The notes under the pieces were generated by a model. The model saw only the letters and a program-made list of their open reading frames with translations, had not been told where the DNA came from and did no database searches. DNA of 64,000 nucleotides from Bog-159 sp963738375 (GTDB lineage Bacteria > Acidobacteriota > Terriglobia > Bryobacterales > Bryobacteraceae): NCBI GenBank assembly GCA_963738375.1, contig CAVTWL010000002.1, forward strand, positions 558,001 through 622,000, written 5' to 3'. Positions within the stretch are counted from its first letter, which is position 1. Every line of letters begins with the position of its first letter. Of this stretch, positions 53,311 to 62,898 are shown one piece after another. The translations under genes were made by a program, and so were the position numbers.

Positions 53311-54294
53311 TTGATGATTGCCTTCAACGTCGACCCGCTGAAACCCACTACGGCGAATGTGATTTCATGGGGGGCGAACTACGGCCCGCTAACCATCGCC
53401 GGACATCAATGGTGGCGGCTGCTCACGTCGATGTTCCTGCACATCGGCATCCTCCACCTGACTTTCAATATGTACGTCTTGTGGAAGGCCGGCCCGTTTG
53501 TCGAGCGCCTGCTCGGCAACACAGGCTTCGTCGTGGTTTATCTGGCCTCGGGATTGGCCGGTGGCATCGCCAGCCTGGTCTGGAATCCATACCTGGCCAG
53601 CGCGGGCGCATCGGGCGCGATCTTTGGACTCTATGGCGCCATGCTGGGCTTTGTCTATCGCGCCGACATCCCGGTGGAATTGCTGGAACCGCTGATCAAA
53701 AGCGCGTTGATTTTCCTCGGCTATAACCTCATCTTCGGCCTGATCAACACAGGTACGGACCTCGCCGCGCACATCGGCGGCCTGGTGGGTGGATTGCTTT
53801 GTGGAGTGGCGGCCAGCGTCCCGCTCACCGGCGAGCGGATGCCCCAGCGCAGCGCCCGCAATATTGGAATTGCCATCGGAGCCCTCGTCCTCTTAGCCGG
53901 AGCCGTCGTCCTGCTGCCGCGGCCGTTCGATCTGCAAGCTCAACTCCATGAACTCGGCGGAGTAGAGAAAAAAGTTTTGGGCGCTTATAACGCCGCCACC
54001 ATCCAGTTGCGCGCCAAAAAGCTGACCGCTGCGCAAATGGCCGATGCCATCGACAAACAGGTACTCCCTCCCTGGATCGCCGAGCGCGGCAAACTGGCGG
54101 CACTGAAAGGGCTGCCCGAGCGCCAGCAGCATCTCATCACCAGGGTCTTGGCCTACATGGATGCGCGCCAGCAAGCCTGGACGCTGCTCTCCTATGGACT
54201 CCGCAATAACGATATGAACTCCGTGAGAGCTTCAATGGCCAAGCAGGGCGAGGTGCAGCGCCTGATGAAGGACCTGGCCGCGCCGGCGCATTAG
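53311..54294 (+). CDS. Rhomboid-family intramembrane serine protease, N-terminus unresolved
   Basis: The protein has the rhomboid core: HIGILHLTFNMYVLW, the catalytic Ser in ASAGASGAIFGLYGAMLG, and the His in TDLAAHIGGLVGGLLCG. A soluble C-terminal tail of about 130 residues follows. I give the first ATG (53311), but the same frame is open back to 53086 and encodes an obvious first helix (TFVIVGINIAVYLLMIAF) that the ATG cuts in half. No ATG, GTG or TTG precedes that helix. The true start may be a rarer codon, or an indel may hide it. Confidence 0.85.
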   Translation: MMIAFNVDPLKPTTANVISWGANYGPLTIAGHQWWRLLTSMFLHIGILHLTFNMYVLWKAGPFVERLLGNTGFVVVYLASGLAGGIASLVWNPYLASAGASGAIFGLYGAMLGFVYRADIPVELLEPLIKSALIFLGYNLIFGLINTGTDLAAHIGGLVGGLLCGVAASVPLTGERMPQRSARNIGIAIGALVLLAGAVVLLPRPFDLQAQLHELGGVEKKVLGAYNAATIQLRAKKLTAAQMADAIDKQVLPPWIAERGKLAALKGLPERQQHLITRVLAYMDARQQAWTLLSYGLRNNDMNSVRASMAKQGEVQRLMKDLAAPAH

Positions 54295-54299
54295 CTCCG

Positions 54300-55079
54300 C
54301 TATTGCCCGACCACCCCCGCCAGCGGACTGCTGGCGCTGGCATACAACTTCTTCGGCATGCGTCCCGCCAGATACGCCAGCCGTCCCGCTTCCACGCCCA
54401 GCTTCATCGCTTTCGCCATCGAAACCGCATCCTCGGCGGCCGCAATCGCGGTGTTCATCAGCACGCCGTCCGCGCCCAATTCCATGGCGATAGCGGCATC
54501 CGAAGCCGTGCCCACACCCGCATCCACAATCATCGGCACGGTCGTGATCATCTCCCGCATGATCCGCAGATTGGCAGTGTTCTGCACGCCCAGCCCCGAT
54601 CCGATCGGCGCCGCCAGCGGCATCACCGCCGCCGCCCCGGCGTCGATCAGTTTGCGCGCGTTCACCACGTCGTCATTGGTGTAAGGCAGCACCACGAAGC
54701 CTTCCTTCACCAGCATGCGCGTGGCTTCCAGCAGTCCCTCGTTGTCCGGGAACAGCGTCTTCTCGTCGCCGATCACTTCCAGCTTGATCCAATTGGAGAG
54801 CCCCACTTCGCGCGCCAGCCGCGCCGTGCGCATCGCATCGTCCGCGGTATAGCAACCGGCGGTGTTCGGAAGAATGAAGATCTTCGCGCGATCGATGTAA
54901 TCGATCAGCGATTCCTTGGAGCGGTCGGTCAGGTTGACGCGGCGCACGGCCACGGTGACCATATCGGCGCCGGTAGCCTCGTGGCAGCGGGCCATTTCCT
55001 GGAAGCTGCGATACTTCCCGGTGCCCACGATCAGCCGCGATTGAAACGTGCGGCCGGCGATTGTCAGGGTGTCGGACAT
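54300..55079 (-). CDS. thiG: Thiazole synthase ThiG
   Basis: ThiG builds the thiazole ring of thiamin from a 1-deoxyxylulose-5-phosphate imine, ThiS thiocarboxylate and dehydroglycine. The 259-residue protein has the start TIAGRTFQSRLIVGTGKY, the Schiff-base Lys99 in NWIKLEVIGDEKTLFPDN, and the phosphate-binding loop ending VDAGVGTASDAAIAMELG. The start is ATG at 55079; a longer frame to 55349 is the reverse of the next gene. No thiS, thiF or thiH lies in the window. It converges with the rhomboid gene, 5 bp apart. Confidence 0.96.
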   Translation of the reverse strand: MSDTLTIAGRTFQSRLIVGTGKYRSFQEMARCHEATGADMVTVAVRRVNLTDRSKESLIDYIDRAKIFILPNTAGCYTADDAMRTARLAREVGLSNWIKLEVIGDEKTLFPDNEGLLEATRMLVKEGFVVLPYTNDDVVNARKLIDAGAAAVMPLAAPIGSGLGVQNTANLRIMREMITTVPMIVDAGVGTASDAAIAMELGADGVLMNTAIAAAEDAVSMAKAMKLGVEAGRLAYLAGRMPKKLYASASSPLAGVVGQ

Positions 55080-55127
55080 GCTTCCATTGTAGGACGCCTC
55101 GCCGGCAGGCATAATGGTTATCCGCCT

Positions 55128-55469
55128 ATGAACATCGAATGGATACGCCGCTACTGCATGTCGCTGCCCCACGCCACCGAAACGCTGCAGTGGGAAGCGC
55201 TGGTTTTCAAAATCGGCGGCAAAATATTTGCCATCGCCGCGCTGGAGCCCAACAAGACATGGCTGTCCTTCAAGGTCACCCCGGAGGATTTCGACGAGTT
55301 GGTGGAACGCGAAGGTATCATCCAAGCTCCCTATTTTGCGCGCCATCAATGGGTCGCGCTCGAAACCGAAGACGCCCTGAGCGCGGCTGAGTTAAAACGA
55401 TCCGTCCGGAAATCCTATGACCTGGTAGTGGAAAAGCTGCCCAAAAAGACGCGCGCGGCGCTGCTTTGA
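55128..55469 (+). CDS. MmcQ/YjbR-family protein
   Basis: A 113-residue protein with the family motifs WEALVFKIGGKIFAIAALEP, FKVTPEDFDELVEREGIIQA and SYDLVVEKLPKKTRAALL. These have a CyaY-like double-wing fold and are thought to bind DNA or act in unknown small-molecule roles. The start is the ATG at 55128; the longer open frame upstream to 54303 is the reverse of thiG. It is divergent from thiG. Confidence 0.92.
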   Translation: MNIEWIRRYCMSLPHATETLQWEALVFKIGGKIFAIAALEPNKTWLSFKVTPEDFDELVEREGIIQAPYFARHQWVALETEDALSAAELKRSVRKSYDLVVEKLPKKTRAALL

Positions 55470-55477
55470 ATCGTGAC

Positions 55478-57895
55478 TTACCGGCCGGGCTTGGGCGCAT
55501 CCGCCGCGGGCACCGGATAGAAGCCGATCTCCGGCCACAGCTCAGGTGCGGCTTGCGTAGAACCCCAAACCCCGGCGATGTAGGCTGTCGTGCCTGGCCC
55601 CACCGACGAGACCGGATCGAACCGCAGCGTGGTCCCGTGCTCCCCCTCCCAAAAAGGATTACGGCTGACATTCAGGTAGACATCCAACCATTGATTCGCC
55701 GCCGGCGCCACTCCGTGTACTGCGCGGCCATCCACCTGCTTTCCAAAAAATGCGTCGATCCCGTCCGCCTTCTCAAAACGCACCCGAATGATCAAGGTCG
55801 AAAATCGCCCAAGCTCCGGCCCAATCTTGAATAGCACCTGCGGATCGTCCGTCGTCGGCTTCACTTCAATCCACCCCGGATGCGCCTCGACCTGCGCGTT
55901 CACCGCCTCTGGAGCCCCGTCCCTCGGAAGCCACAAGCGAGTCAGCGAGCCGATCGGAAAAGGATACTCCGGATGGCTCGCCGCTGCCTGATTGCCCCCC
56001 TCCGCTTCACGCAAGCTCGACCACACAATGGGGATTTCGCTGGCGAATTCTTCCGGTTTATCGGTATGAAATTGAACTGACACTAGGGGGTCCGCTGAAG
56101 CGGGGAACAGGTCCGGGCGGAATAACGGCTCTAATTCCTGTAGCTGCTGCGGAAACGGATTGATCAGGAAACCTGCCGCAAGGTTCCGCGGCACGCACCG
56201 CCAGCGCAGCTTCCTCCCCGAATGAAACACCCCGTCCATATAAACAGGCGGCGACCGGAACAGCATCGACTCCAGCTTTCCACCGATACTCGGGCGCATC
56301 TGTGGACCCATCACCAATAAACCCGGCCCTTGCGGTACCGGCACCGTTTCATCCCAATGTGCCGTCAACTGGCCCACTCGCGCCATGGGCTCATAGCGCG
56401 ATTCGCGGCGGCGCCGCAGCAAGAAACCGGCTTCCGTGGCCAGCGCCAGGTCGTACCGGTCCAACAGGGCATGCCATGACTGCGGGGCCTCCAAAAAAGG
56501 ATGGCGTCCATCAACCTCCATAAACTTCAGCAGCACAAAGTCCGCGGCCCGATCGCTCTCTAAGTGCGCGGCGTTCAAAGCATCCAGCGCCGGCGTGTAG
56601 GCAATGTACGATTGAAACGCCGGCCGCGGCAGCCATCGCCAGCCATTGGCCTCCACCGCATCGACATCCCACGGCTCTGCATCCACCGTGCCGCCTCCCA
56701 CCATTTGCCGGTAGCGCGCCGGCAGACGCAGATCCTTATAGATTTCATGTTGAACCGCGCCCACGTTGGCCCAGGTATCCCGCCAATTCCAAAACGCGGC
56801 CAGCCTTTGCCCGGTCTCGCGCAACTCCGCGCGGTCTCGTACCGCCCGCGCATAGCCCGGATACTCCTCCGCGGTGATGGCATAACCCATGGCGGCCGAG
56901 AAAAATGACAGCGCCAGAATCAGCCGCCGGTCGCGCGCCACCTTGGCGCACACCAGCAAAAAGAGCAAGCCGCATGCAAACCGCAGGTGGAAGTACACCG
57001 CATGCGCATCCTGCCGGACCATCGATTCTTTGAAGCTGAAGAACGCCACAATCACCGCGGGCATCAGTCCCGGCAGCAACGCGCGCCAATCGGCGGCCGT
57101 AAGCAGAACAACCCCGAACGACAGGGCAATCGTAGCCACGGCCAGCGCCACCGGCCATAACGGTCCCACCAGGCCCATCGTTTCGGAGTGGCCCGAACCG
57201 ATTTCCCACCCCCACCGTACATAGCCGGCCAATCCCGCCAGCGAGCCAGTCGACAGCCAGTAAAGAAGAGTGCCGCATAAAGGCAGCCATGCCAGCACCC
57301 AGATCCATCGCCGCCTTTCCAGTGAATTACGCAGCGGATACGCGGCCGCCATCACCACCAGAAATACGCCCACCCATTCGATGCCTTGATTCAGCTTGAC
57401 CAACGATTCGAATGCCGCCAGCGACGCCAACAGCGCCAACTCCAGCCATCGCCACCGCGACCGGTCGATCAGTGCCAGCAGGCCTACCACGGTAACCGCC
57501 ATCACGTCCTGGCTTTTCACGGGTGACAAATTCAGCGCGAAGGCCGCCGCCAACATCGTCGTCACCCAGAAAGCCGTGGCTTTCGATTCATGCACCCATA
57601 CCAGGCGCACCAGCGCCGCCATCGTAATCAGGTAGAGGCCGATCCGCTCCAGTAGCGCCGCAATCGGCGTACCGGAAACCGGATCGGGATAGATCAGATA
57701 TCCCAGCGGGCCATAAGTAAATACGATGTCGCGCCCAGCTACCAACTGCTGGCGGTGCGCTAAATTTAGCCCCAGCCGCCAACTGGCATCCAACCCCGTT
57801 CCGTATGGCGCCCAAGCCATTGGCAGGCTGATGAGCGCGAGGTACGCGATCGCCGGCGCCAACACCCACCGAGCCAAATTGGACCGGCTGAACAT
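55478..57895 (-). CDS. Large polytopic membrane protein with C-terminal soluble domain
   Basis: The 805-residue protein has about ten hydrophobic helices in residues 10-380 (LARWVLAPAIAYLALISLPM, LLPGLMPAVIVAFFSFKESM). A 420-residue soluble domain follows, with IYKDLRLPARYRQMVGGGTV and a beta-rich C-terminus. The layout resembles GT-C-type glycosyltransferases and similar acidobacterial membrane proteins, but I see no clear Asp-containing first-loop motif, so I do not assign activity. The ATG at 57895 was preferred over one at 57955, which overlaps the region shared with the divergent MFS gene. Confidence 0.78.
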   Translation of the reverse strand: MFSRSNLARWVLAPAIAYLALISLPMAWAPYGTGLDASWRLGLNLAHRQQLVAGRDIVFTYGPLGYLIYPDPVSGTPIAALLERIGLYLITMAALVRLVWVHESKATAFWVTTMLAAAFALNLSPVKSQDVMAVTVVGLLALIDRSRWRWLELALLASLAAFESLVKLNQGIEWVGVFLVVMAAAYPLRNSLERRRWIWVLAWLPLCGTLLYWLSTGSLAGLAGYVRWGWEIGSGHSETMGLVGPLWPVALAVATIALSFGVVLLTAADWRALLPGLMPAVIVAFFSFKESMVRQDAHAVYFHLRFACGLLFLLVCAKVARDRRLILALSFFSAAMGYAITAEEYPGYARAVRDRAELRETGQRLAAFWNWRDTWANVGAVQHEIYKDLRLPARYRQMVGGGTVDAEPWDVDAVEANGWRWLPRPAFQSYIAYTPALDALNAAHLESDRAADFVLLKFMEVDGRHPFLEAPQSWHALLDRYDLALATEAGFLLRRRRESRYEPMARVGQLTAHWDETVPVPQGPGLLVMGPQMRPSIGGKLESMLFRSPPVYMDGVFHSGRKLRWRCVPRNLAAGFLINPFPQQLQELEPLFRPDLFPASADPLVSVQFHTDKPEEFASEIPIVWSSLREAEGGNQAAASHPEYPFPIGSLTRLWLPRDGAPEAVNAQVEAHPGWIEVKPTTDDPQVLFKIGPELGRFSTLIIRVRFEKADGIDAFFGKQVDGRAVHGVAPAANQWLDVYLNVSRNPFWEGEHGTTLRFDPVSSVGPGTTAYIAGVWGSTQAAPELWPEIGFYPVPAADAPKPGR

Positions 57896-57937
57896 GCCAA
57901 TACCGTACCATCGCGGCAGGGGGTTCGAGGGCGCTGC

Positions 57938-57943
57938 TATAAT
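57938..57943 (+). promoter_or_regulatory. Possible -10 box of the MFS transporter gene
   Basis: A perfect TATAAT lies about 25 bp before the ATG at 57968, with GAGG seven bases before that ATG. No -35 match sits 16-18 bp upstream, so this is a weak call. Confidence 0.35.
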
Positions 57944-57967
57944 AGCGAAACCCACCGAGGTTTCCCC

Positions 57968-59209
57968 ATGGCCAGTCCTACGCCCAATCTGTCTTTTCGC
58001 GAAGTATTGAAGCTAAGCGACGTGCGGCGGCTGTTTATGGCCCAGCTCGTCAGTATCTTTGGCGATTTTCTGGCGATCTTTGCGGTCTTCAGCCTGGTCA
58101 CGTTTCAACTGCACGGCACCGCCACGCAAGTCAGTATGATCCTCGTCGCGTACATGCTGCCGCTCGCCATCGTCAGTCCCCTGGCCGGCGTGTTCGTGGA
58201 TAAGTGGAACGTCAAGTGGACCATGATCGCCAGCGATCTGGTCCGCGGAGTGCTGGTGCTGGCCCTGCTGTTCGTGCGCGACCTGAACGCCATCTACCTG
58301 ATCTTCCTGGCCATGAGCACGGTGTCCAGTTTCTTCGTTCCCGCGCAATCCGTCGCCGTACGCTCCATAGCCCCAGCCGCCGGACTGCTTGCCGTCAACG
58401 GGCTCATGTCGCAAGCCGTGCAAGGATCGCAGATCATCAGCCCGGCCATCGCGGGACTGCTGGTGCAATGGTTCGGCGCCAACGCCTGCTTCCTGTTCGA
58501 TAGCGTCAGCTTCTTCTTCTCGGCTGCCATGGTGATGACGCTGACCATTCATCGCGCGCCCGCCGCTGGCGCAGCTGCCAGTTCGGTCCTATCTTCGATG
58601 CGTCAGGGCTTCAGCTTCATCTTCACCCACACCGTGATTTCGTTCGTCATCCTCGCCATGACCGCCGGCATGTTCGCGGTGCGCTGCTTCGGCGCACTGC
58701 TCTCCGTCTATGTGCGCGACATCCTCCGCTCCAACGCGGCTCTGTTCGGCACGCTCAATTCGCTGATCGGCGTCGGCATGATCGTCGGCACGCAATTCAT
58801 TCATCGCGTGGCATCCCATGTTTCGAAACAGTTCCTGGTGCTCTACGGCCTGGGCGGCATGGGCATCGCCGTCCTCTTCACCGCCCTGTTCGGACGAGTC
58901 GCCACCACCGCCGCCGGCATGTTGGCGCTAGGATTTTGCGCCGCTTTCATCATGGTCCCGTCTCAAACCCTCATCCAGCAGGAAACGCCGCACCAATTGC
59001 TCGGCCGCGTCGCCAGCAGCCTCATGTCGCTGCTGGCCATGTCCCAGGTGCTGGCCATGTTCGTCGCCGGTCCCGTCGCCCAACAACTCGGCATCCGCAA
59101 TCTGTATTTCGGCAGCGCCGCCATGTTGGGGGTGATCTGTGCAATAGGATATGCTTGGCTGCGTAAGCCCAAGGAGGATCCTTGTCCCGAAACGCCGGTC
59201 TCTTCATAA
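57968..59209 (+). CDS. MFS transporter (MFS_3/enterobactin-exporter-like group)
   Basis: The 413-residue protein has 12 hydrophobic helices with the MFS features SDVRRLFMAQLVSIFGDFLA in helix 1 and PLAGVFVDKWNVKWTMIASD after helix 2, the usual motif A. The group of MFS proteins with a FFVPAQSVAVRSIAP segment commonly exports small molecules or drugs. The substrate is unknown. It overlaps the esterase gene by 28 bp. Confidence 0.9.
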   Translation: MASPTPNLSFREVLKLSDVRRLFMAQLVSIFGDFLAIFAVFSLVTFQLHGTATQVSMILVAYMLPLAIVSPLAGVFVDKWNVKWTMIASDLVRGVLVLALLFVRDLNAIYLIFLAMSTVSSFFVPAQSVAVRSIAPAAGLLAVNGLMSQAVQGSQIISPAIAGLLVQWFGANACFLFDSVSFFFSAAMVMTLTIHRAPAAGAAASSVLSSMRQGFSFIFTHTVISFVILAMTAGMFAVRCFGALLSVYVRDILRSNAALFGTLNSLIGVGMIVGTQFIHRVASHVSKQFLVLYGLGGMGIAVLFTALFGRVATTAAGMLALGFCAAFIMVPSQTLIQQETPHQLLGRVASSLMSLLAMSQVLAMFVAGPVAQQLGIRNLYFGSAAMLGVICAIGYAWLRKPKEDPCPETPVSS

Positions 59210-59940
59210 TTCCGCTTCTCCTGCTCCCCGCCGCCGCCCGCTGCCAGTTGGTGGACGACTACAATCCGCCCAAAGCCAATTGCTGCCTGGCCAGCTTCGC
59301 GCGCGGCTTGGCCGACCAGCTCCAGGATTGGAACCAGCTCGGCCGCTACCATCAGGACAACGAGCGCCTGAAAGCTCTGAACGCCGAGCCCGGCCGCGTC
59401 GTCTTCCTCGGCGACTCCATCACCGATGGCTGGAACCTGCCGCACTACTTCCCGGGGAAGCCTTACGTGAACCGCGGCATCAGCGGCCAGACCACCCCGC
59501 AAATGCTGGTGCGCATGTTCCCCGACGTGATCGACCTCAAGCCGGCCGCCCTCATCATTCTCGCCAGCACCAACGACATCTCCCACAACACCGGCCCCGA
59601 AACGCTCACTATGATCGAAGAGAATTTCCAGGCCATGACCGAACTCGCGCAGGCCCACGGCATCAAAGTCATCTTCTGCTCGGTCATGCCCGTCAGCGAC
59701 TACACCAAGAACAAACAGACGGTGGGACGTCCGCCTGCCGACATTTTGAAGGTCAACGCGTGGCTGAAAGAATACGCAGCCAAGGTTCACGCCGGCTTCG
59801 CGGATTATTACGCCGCGACGGTAGACGAGAAGGGCATGCTGAAGGAAGGCTACTCCGAGGACGGCCTGCACCCCAATGCCAAGGGCTATGCCCTGATGGC
59901 TCCGGCCGCCGAGTCGGCCATCGAGAAGGCGCTGCGGTAG
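59182..59940 (+). CDS. Exported GDSL/SGNH esterase-lipase
   Basis: The 252-residue protein has a short signal peptide (NAGLFIIPLLLLPAAARC). The SGNH blocks are the catalytic Ser in VVFLGDSITDGW, the Gly in NRGISGQTTPQML, the Asn in ILASTNDISHN, and the Asp-His in EDGLHPNAKGYALMA. It hydrolyses esters outside the cytoplasm; the substrate is unknown. The start is TTG at 59182, chosen because AAGGAGG lies at 59171-59177 with a four-base spacer and the signal peptide then begins at once. It overlaps the end of the MFS gene. Confidence 0.92.
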   Translation: MSRNAGLFIIPLLLLPAAARCQLVDDYNPPKANCCLASFARGLADQLQDWNQLGRYHQDNERLKALNAEPGRVVFLGDSITDGWNLPHYFPGKPYVNRGISGQTTPQMLVRMFPDVIDLKPAALIILASTNDISHNTGPETLTMIEENFQAMTELAQAHGIKVIFCSVMPVSDYTKNKQTVGRPPADILKVNAWLKEYAAKVHAGFADYYAATVDEKGMLKEGYSEDGLHPNAKGYALMAPAAESAIEKALR

Positions 59941-59950
59941 CAATCGGGCG

Positions 59951-60781
59951 TCAATTTGCCGCGGGCTTAGCAGCGTGGTCAACCGAGATCGTATCGACAA
60001 GACCCCTGCCCCGGCGAAGTTTGAGCCCGATACCGCGAACCGAGTCGATGATGGAAGCCATAAGGTCGGCGGCGGGATCGGCTGAGCCATACTCGAACCT
60101 GAAATCAAAAAAGCCTTTCAGCCCAGTCCGGTCAACAACGGGCACCTTCAAATATCTGCTTAGACGTTCGGCCAGGACCGGCATCGAGACGTTTTCGCCG
60201 GCGATTCCATTGCCACTGATCATTCCCCCTTCGGGGCCGCCGACCCAAGAGAAGTCACCCTTGTCCTTCGCCTCTTTCAACTTGAGGGGACCGTTGCCAA
60301 CGGTCAGAAGATACACGGGGCCCGTCTTCGCTTCGTGGTGGATTTTCAGCTGAAAGCGGTCGAACAGCAGCGCCTGCAACATCTCGCGTTGTTCCTGGTT
60401 GAGTGGAGCTTTCGGAGATGTAGGTTTCGCTGCACTCGATTTCGACGTACTCGGAGGAATGGCCTCAATGTTAAAGCGGTCGTCGTGAATCCAGGGTGGG
60501 CCGCCGGAAATCTGAAATTGCTGAACGCCGAATGCATATTCAATCAGCATCTCCAACGTCGAGTTTCCGACCGTAACCCTGCCGCCAGCATAGGTGAAGC
60601 AGCCAATCATGCCGCCACCTTTCGGGTTCGACGGCTTTACCGAGGCCACCTCAAACTCAGGTAGCCCCGAAGACTGCGCCTGAAGCGGCACCCCCGCAAG
60701 AGCCAGCATCAGCAGTCCGGCCATCACGCGGGATGTAGTCCACAGGATTAGGATAGCGGCAGGGTGGTTGCCGTCAGCCAT
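59951..60781 (-). CDS. TIGR03435-like exported acidobacterial protein
   Basis: The 276-residue protein has an N-terminal hydrophobic export signal (AGLLMLALAGVPLQAQ). The family pattern follows: PEFEVASVKPSNPKGGG, then LEMLIEYAFGVQQFQISGGP, MLQALLFDRFQLKIHHEAKT, VYLLTVGNGPLKLKEAKDKG and VPVVDRTGLKGFFDFRFEYG. This family is abundant in Solibacter and its relatives and has no known function. The ATG at 60781 overlaps the end of the DUF309 gene by 8 bp. Confidence 0.9.
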   Translation of the reverse strand: MADGNHPAAILILWTTSRVMAGLLMLALAGVPLQAQSSGLPEFEVASVKPSNPKGGGMIGCFTYAGGRVTVGNSTLEMLIEYAFGVQQFQISGGPPWIHDDRFNIEAIPPSTSKSSAAKPTSPKAPLNQEQREMLQALLFDRFQLKIHHEAKTGPVYLLTVGNGPLKLKEAKDKGDFSWVGGPEGGMISGNGIAGENVSMPVLAERLSRYLKVPVVDRTGLKGFFDFRFEYGSADPAADLMASIIDSVRGIGLKLRRGRGLVDTISVDHAAKPAAN

Positions 60782-61160
60782 CGAGAAAGCTCTGCAGTAA
60801 CATCCTCGGAGGCTCGGCGCCCTGGTCTGCAATGATACGGTCCAGCGCGGCACGCCCTTCAGCCATCAAAGCGTCCGTTTCCAGCCCTTCGTAGAATGGC
60901 GCATACGGCTCCAGTTTGCGCAGCGCCTTACGCAACTGCCGCTGCGCGCCCAGCCGATTGCTCCGCTGCTGATGGTACATAGCCACCGCAAAATGAATCA
61001 GCGCCTGCAAGAAAATCCGGTGCGGCCCGCGCATGGGCGTCCACAACTCTTCCAACACCTCGTGACACGCGAAGAATTCGCCCGCCTGGTAAAGCTGGAT
61101 GCCGCGCGCATACAGCGGATGCCGCGCCAAGCTTACCGGCGATATTGCGCTTTGTACCAT
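60774..61160 (-). CDS. DUF309-family protein
   Basis: A 128-residue all-helical protein with YQAGEFFACHEVLEELWTPM, a RIFLQALIHFAVAMYHQQRS segment and LRKALRKLEPYAPFYEG, which are typical of DUF309. The His-Glu pair in ACHEVLEELW may bind metal. The function is unknown. Its start lies 28 bp inside the end of the epimerase gene, so the two may be cotranscribed. Confidence 0.87.
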   Translation of the reverse strand: MVQSAISPVSLARHPLYARGIQLYQAGEFFACHEVLEELWTPMRGPHRIFLQALIHFAVAMYHQQRSNRLGAQRQLRKALRKLEPYAPFYEGLETDALMAEGRAALDRIIADQGAEPPRMLLQSFLDG

Positions 61161-62078
61161 TCCAAAGTCAACCGTAAGCCATCTTCAAAGGAAAACCGCG
61201 GAGCGTGGCCGAGATCGGCCATGGCTGCCGTGGTATCCGCCTGGGAATCGTGCACGTCGCCGGCGCGCGGCGGCCCGTAATTGGCCGGAATGGTGACGCC
61301 CTCGATCTGCTGCACCAGCCGCCACGCCTCGTTCAGCGTGATGCGTCCGCCATTGCCGCCGTTGTAGATCTTGCCCGAGACGCCTGGCGCCCGCGCGGCC
61401 TTCAAATTCAATTCCACCACGTCTTCCACGTAAGTGAAGTCGCGCGATTGTTCGCCATCGCCGAAGATGGTCGGCGCGCGCCGCTCGACCGCGCACTTGA
61501 TGAACAGCGACAGCACGCCGGAATACTGGCTGGAGGGATCCTGCCGCGGACCGAAGACATTGAAATACCGCAGCGCCACCGTCTCCAACGCCGAAGTTCG
61601 ACGCGAAAATGCCGGCGTAATATTCGCCCACCAGCTTCTGCAGCGCGTAGGGCGATTTCGGCCGCGGCGTCATGCTCTCCACCTTCGGCAGCACCTCGGT
61701 ATCGCCATACGCCGACGACGACGCCGCATATACCAGCCGCCCTACGCCCCCCGCCGCGGCCGCGCGCAGCACGTTGAAAGTGCCGTCGATATTGACTTCG
61801 TGCGACGGCACGGGGTCGTCGATGGAGCGCGGCACCGATGGAATCGCCGCCTCGTGAAAGACTACCGCGGCGCCCTTCACGACGGGCGCGATCTCTTCGT
61901 AATGGCGAATATCGGCCCGCTGAAAATCGACCGAAGACCGGACTTCATCCAGGTTCTCCTCGTGGCCGGTGAGCAGGTTGTCGAGCACCACCACCTGGCC
62001 CGCGCCCTCGCGCAGCAGCCCCCGCACAATCGCCGAGCCGATGAAGCCGGCGCCTCCCGTAACAACGTATTTGTTCAT
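61133..62078 (-). CDS. NAD-dependent sugar-nucleotide epimerase (GalE/SDR-like), frame broken near 61590
   Basis: An extended short-chain dehydrogenase of about 314 residues. The NAD-binding start is VVTGGAGFIGSAIV, then SSSAYGDTEV and the catalytic YxxxK in SPYALQKLVGEYY. The frame breaks after FASNFG: removing one base near 61590 joins it to LETVALRYFNVFGPRQDPSS and IFGDGEQSRDFTYVEDVV in the next frame, ending at 61133. It probably converts a UDP-sugar (Glc/Gal or a GlcA relative). The ATG at 62078 overlaps the putative stop of the upstream isomerase. Confidence 0.85.
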
Positions 62079-62898
62079 TGAGTTTCCCAGAAACGTCAGC
62101 GATTCGCGTGCGATGGTTTCCGCCCCCGGCGTGAAATCGAAAGCCTCGAGCGAAACCCAGCCCGGGTACTCGCGGCGGCGCAAAACGTCCAAAACCGGCT
62201 TGAAATCGTACGATGCCGGTCCCCGGATGCCGGCCATCCAGCTCATTCACGTGAATATGGCGAATCAGATCGTAATGCCGCTCGACCAGCGTGGCGTGAG
62301 CCTCGCTTTCGTCCACCGCGTTGTGCACGTCGAACATGGTGCGAATCGCGGGATGATCGATCTGCCGCACCAGCCTCACCGCTTCATCGAGCGAAGTGAC
62401 CACATCGCATTGGCCCTCCGGCAGCGCCTCCAACAGAACCGTCACGCCGCGCGAGCCGGCATGCGGCGCTACCGCAGCTAGTCCGTCAACGAAATACTGA
62501 GTAGCCCCCGCGCGGCTCACCCCGCCCGTGGCGCCGCGCTGCATGGGCGAACCAAACACCAGAACCCCGTCCGGCCCTAGGTCCGCGCACAAATCGACGA
62601 GATGGCGAATATGCTGCCAGCTCCGGCGCCGCAGCTCGCAGTCGCCCGTAGTTACATGCAGCCCTTTGGGACTGACCATCAGCCAGTGCAATCCCACGAA
62701 AGCCAGCCCTTCGGAATCCATCACATCGCGGCATTCCCGCCTTTGCGCAGCCGAAAACTCAGCCGGATCCTCCGCCAGCGTAAAGGGAGCAATCTCGATG
62801 CCCGTATAGCCCGCCCGCCTGATGGCGCGGCAAGCATCGGCAAACGCCCACTTCTCAAAGACCTCGTTGCAGATAGCATGGCGCAAGCGATACGGCAT
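62075..62898 (-). CDS. Sugar phosphate isomerase/epimerase-like TIM-barrel protein, frame broken near 62214
   Basis: The protein starts at the ATG 62898 (PYRLRHAICNEVFEKWAFAD) and has the AP-endonuclease-2-like TIM barrel with AGYTGIEIAPFTLAEDP, VLVFGSPMQRGAT, VTVLLEALPEGQCDVV and the metal-site HIHVNELDGRHPGTG. A one-base excess near 62214 switches the frame, after which SYDFKPVLDVLRRREYPGWV and EAFDFTPGAETIARESLTFL continue. In the present sequence this frame runs on into the epimerase without a stop; one further extra G near 62086 would restore a TGA at 62075-62077 and a classic ATGA overlap. It probably isomerises a sugar or inositol derivative. Confidence 0.78.

Noticed and set aside
54303..55127. 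Long upstream extension of the MmcQ/YjbR-like frame
   Set aside because: It is the antisense of thiG; the family protein is about 113 residues and begins at 55128.
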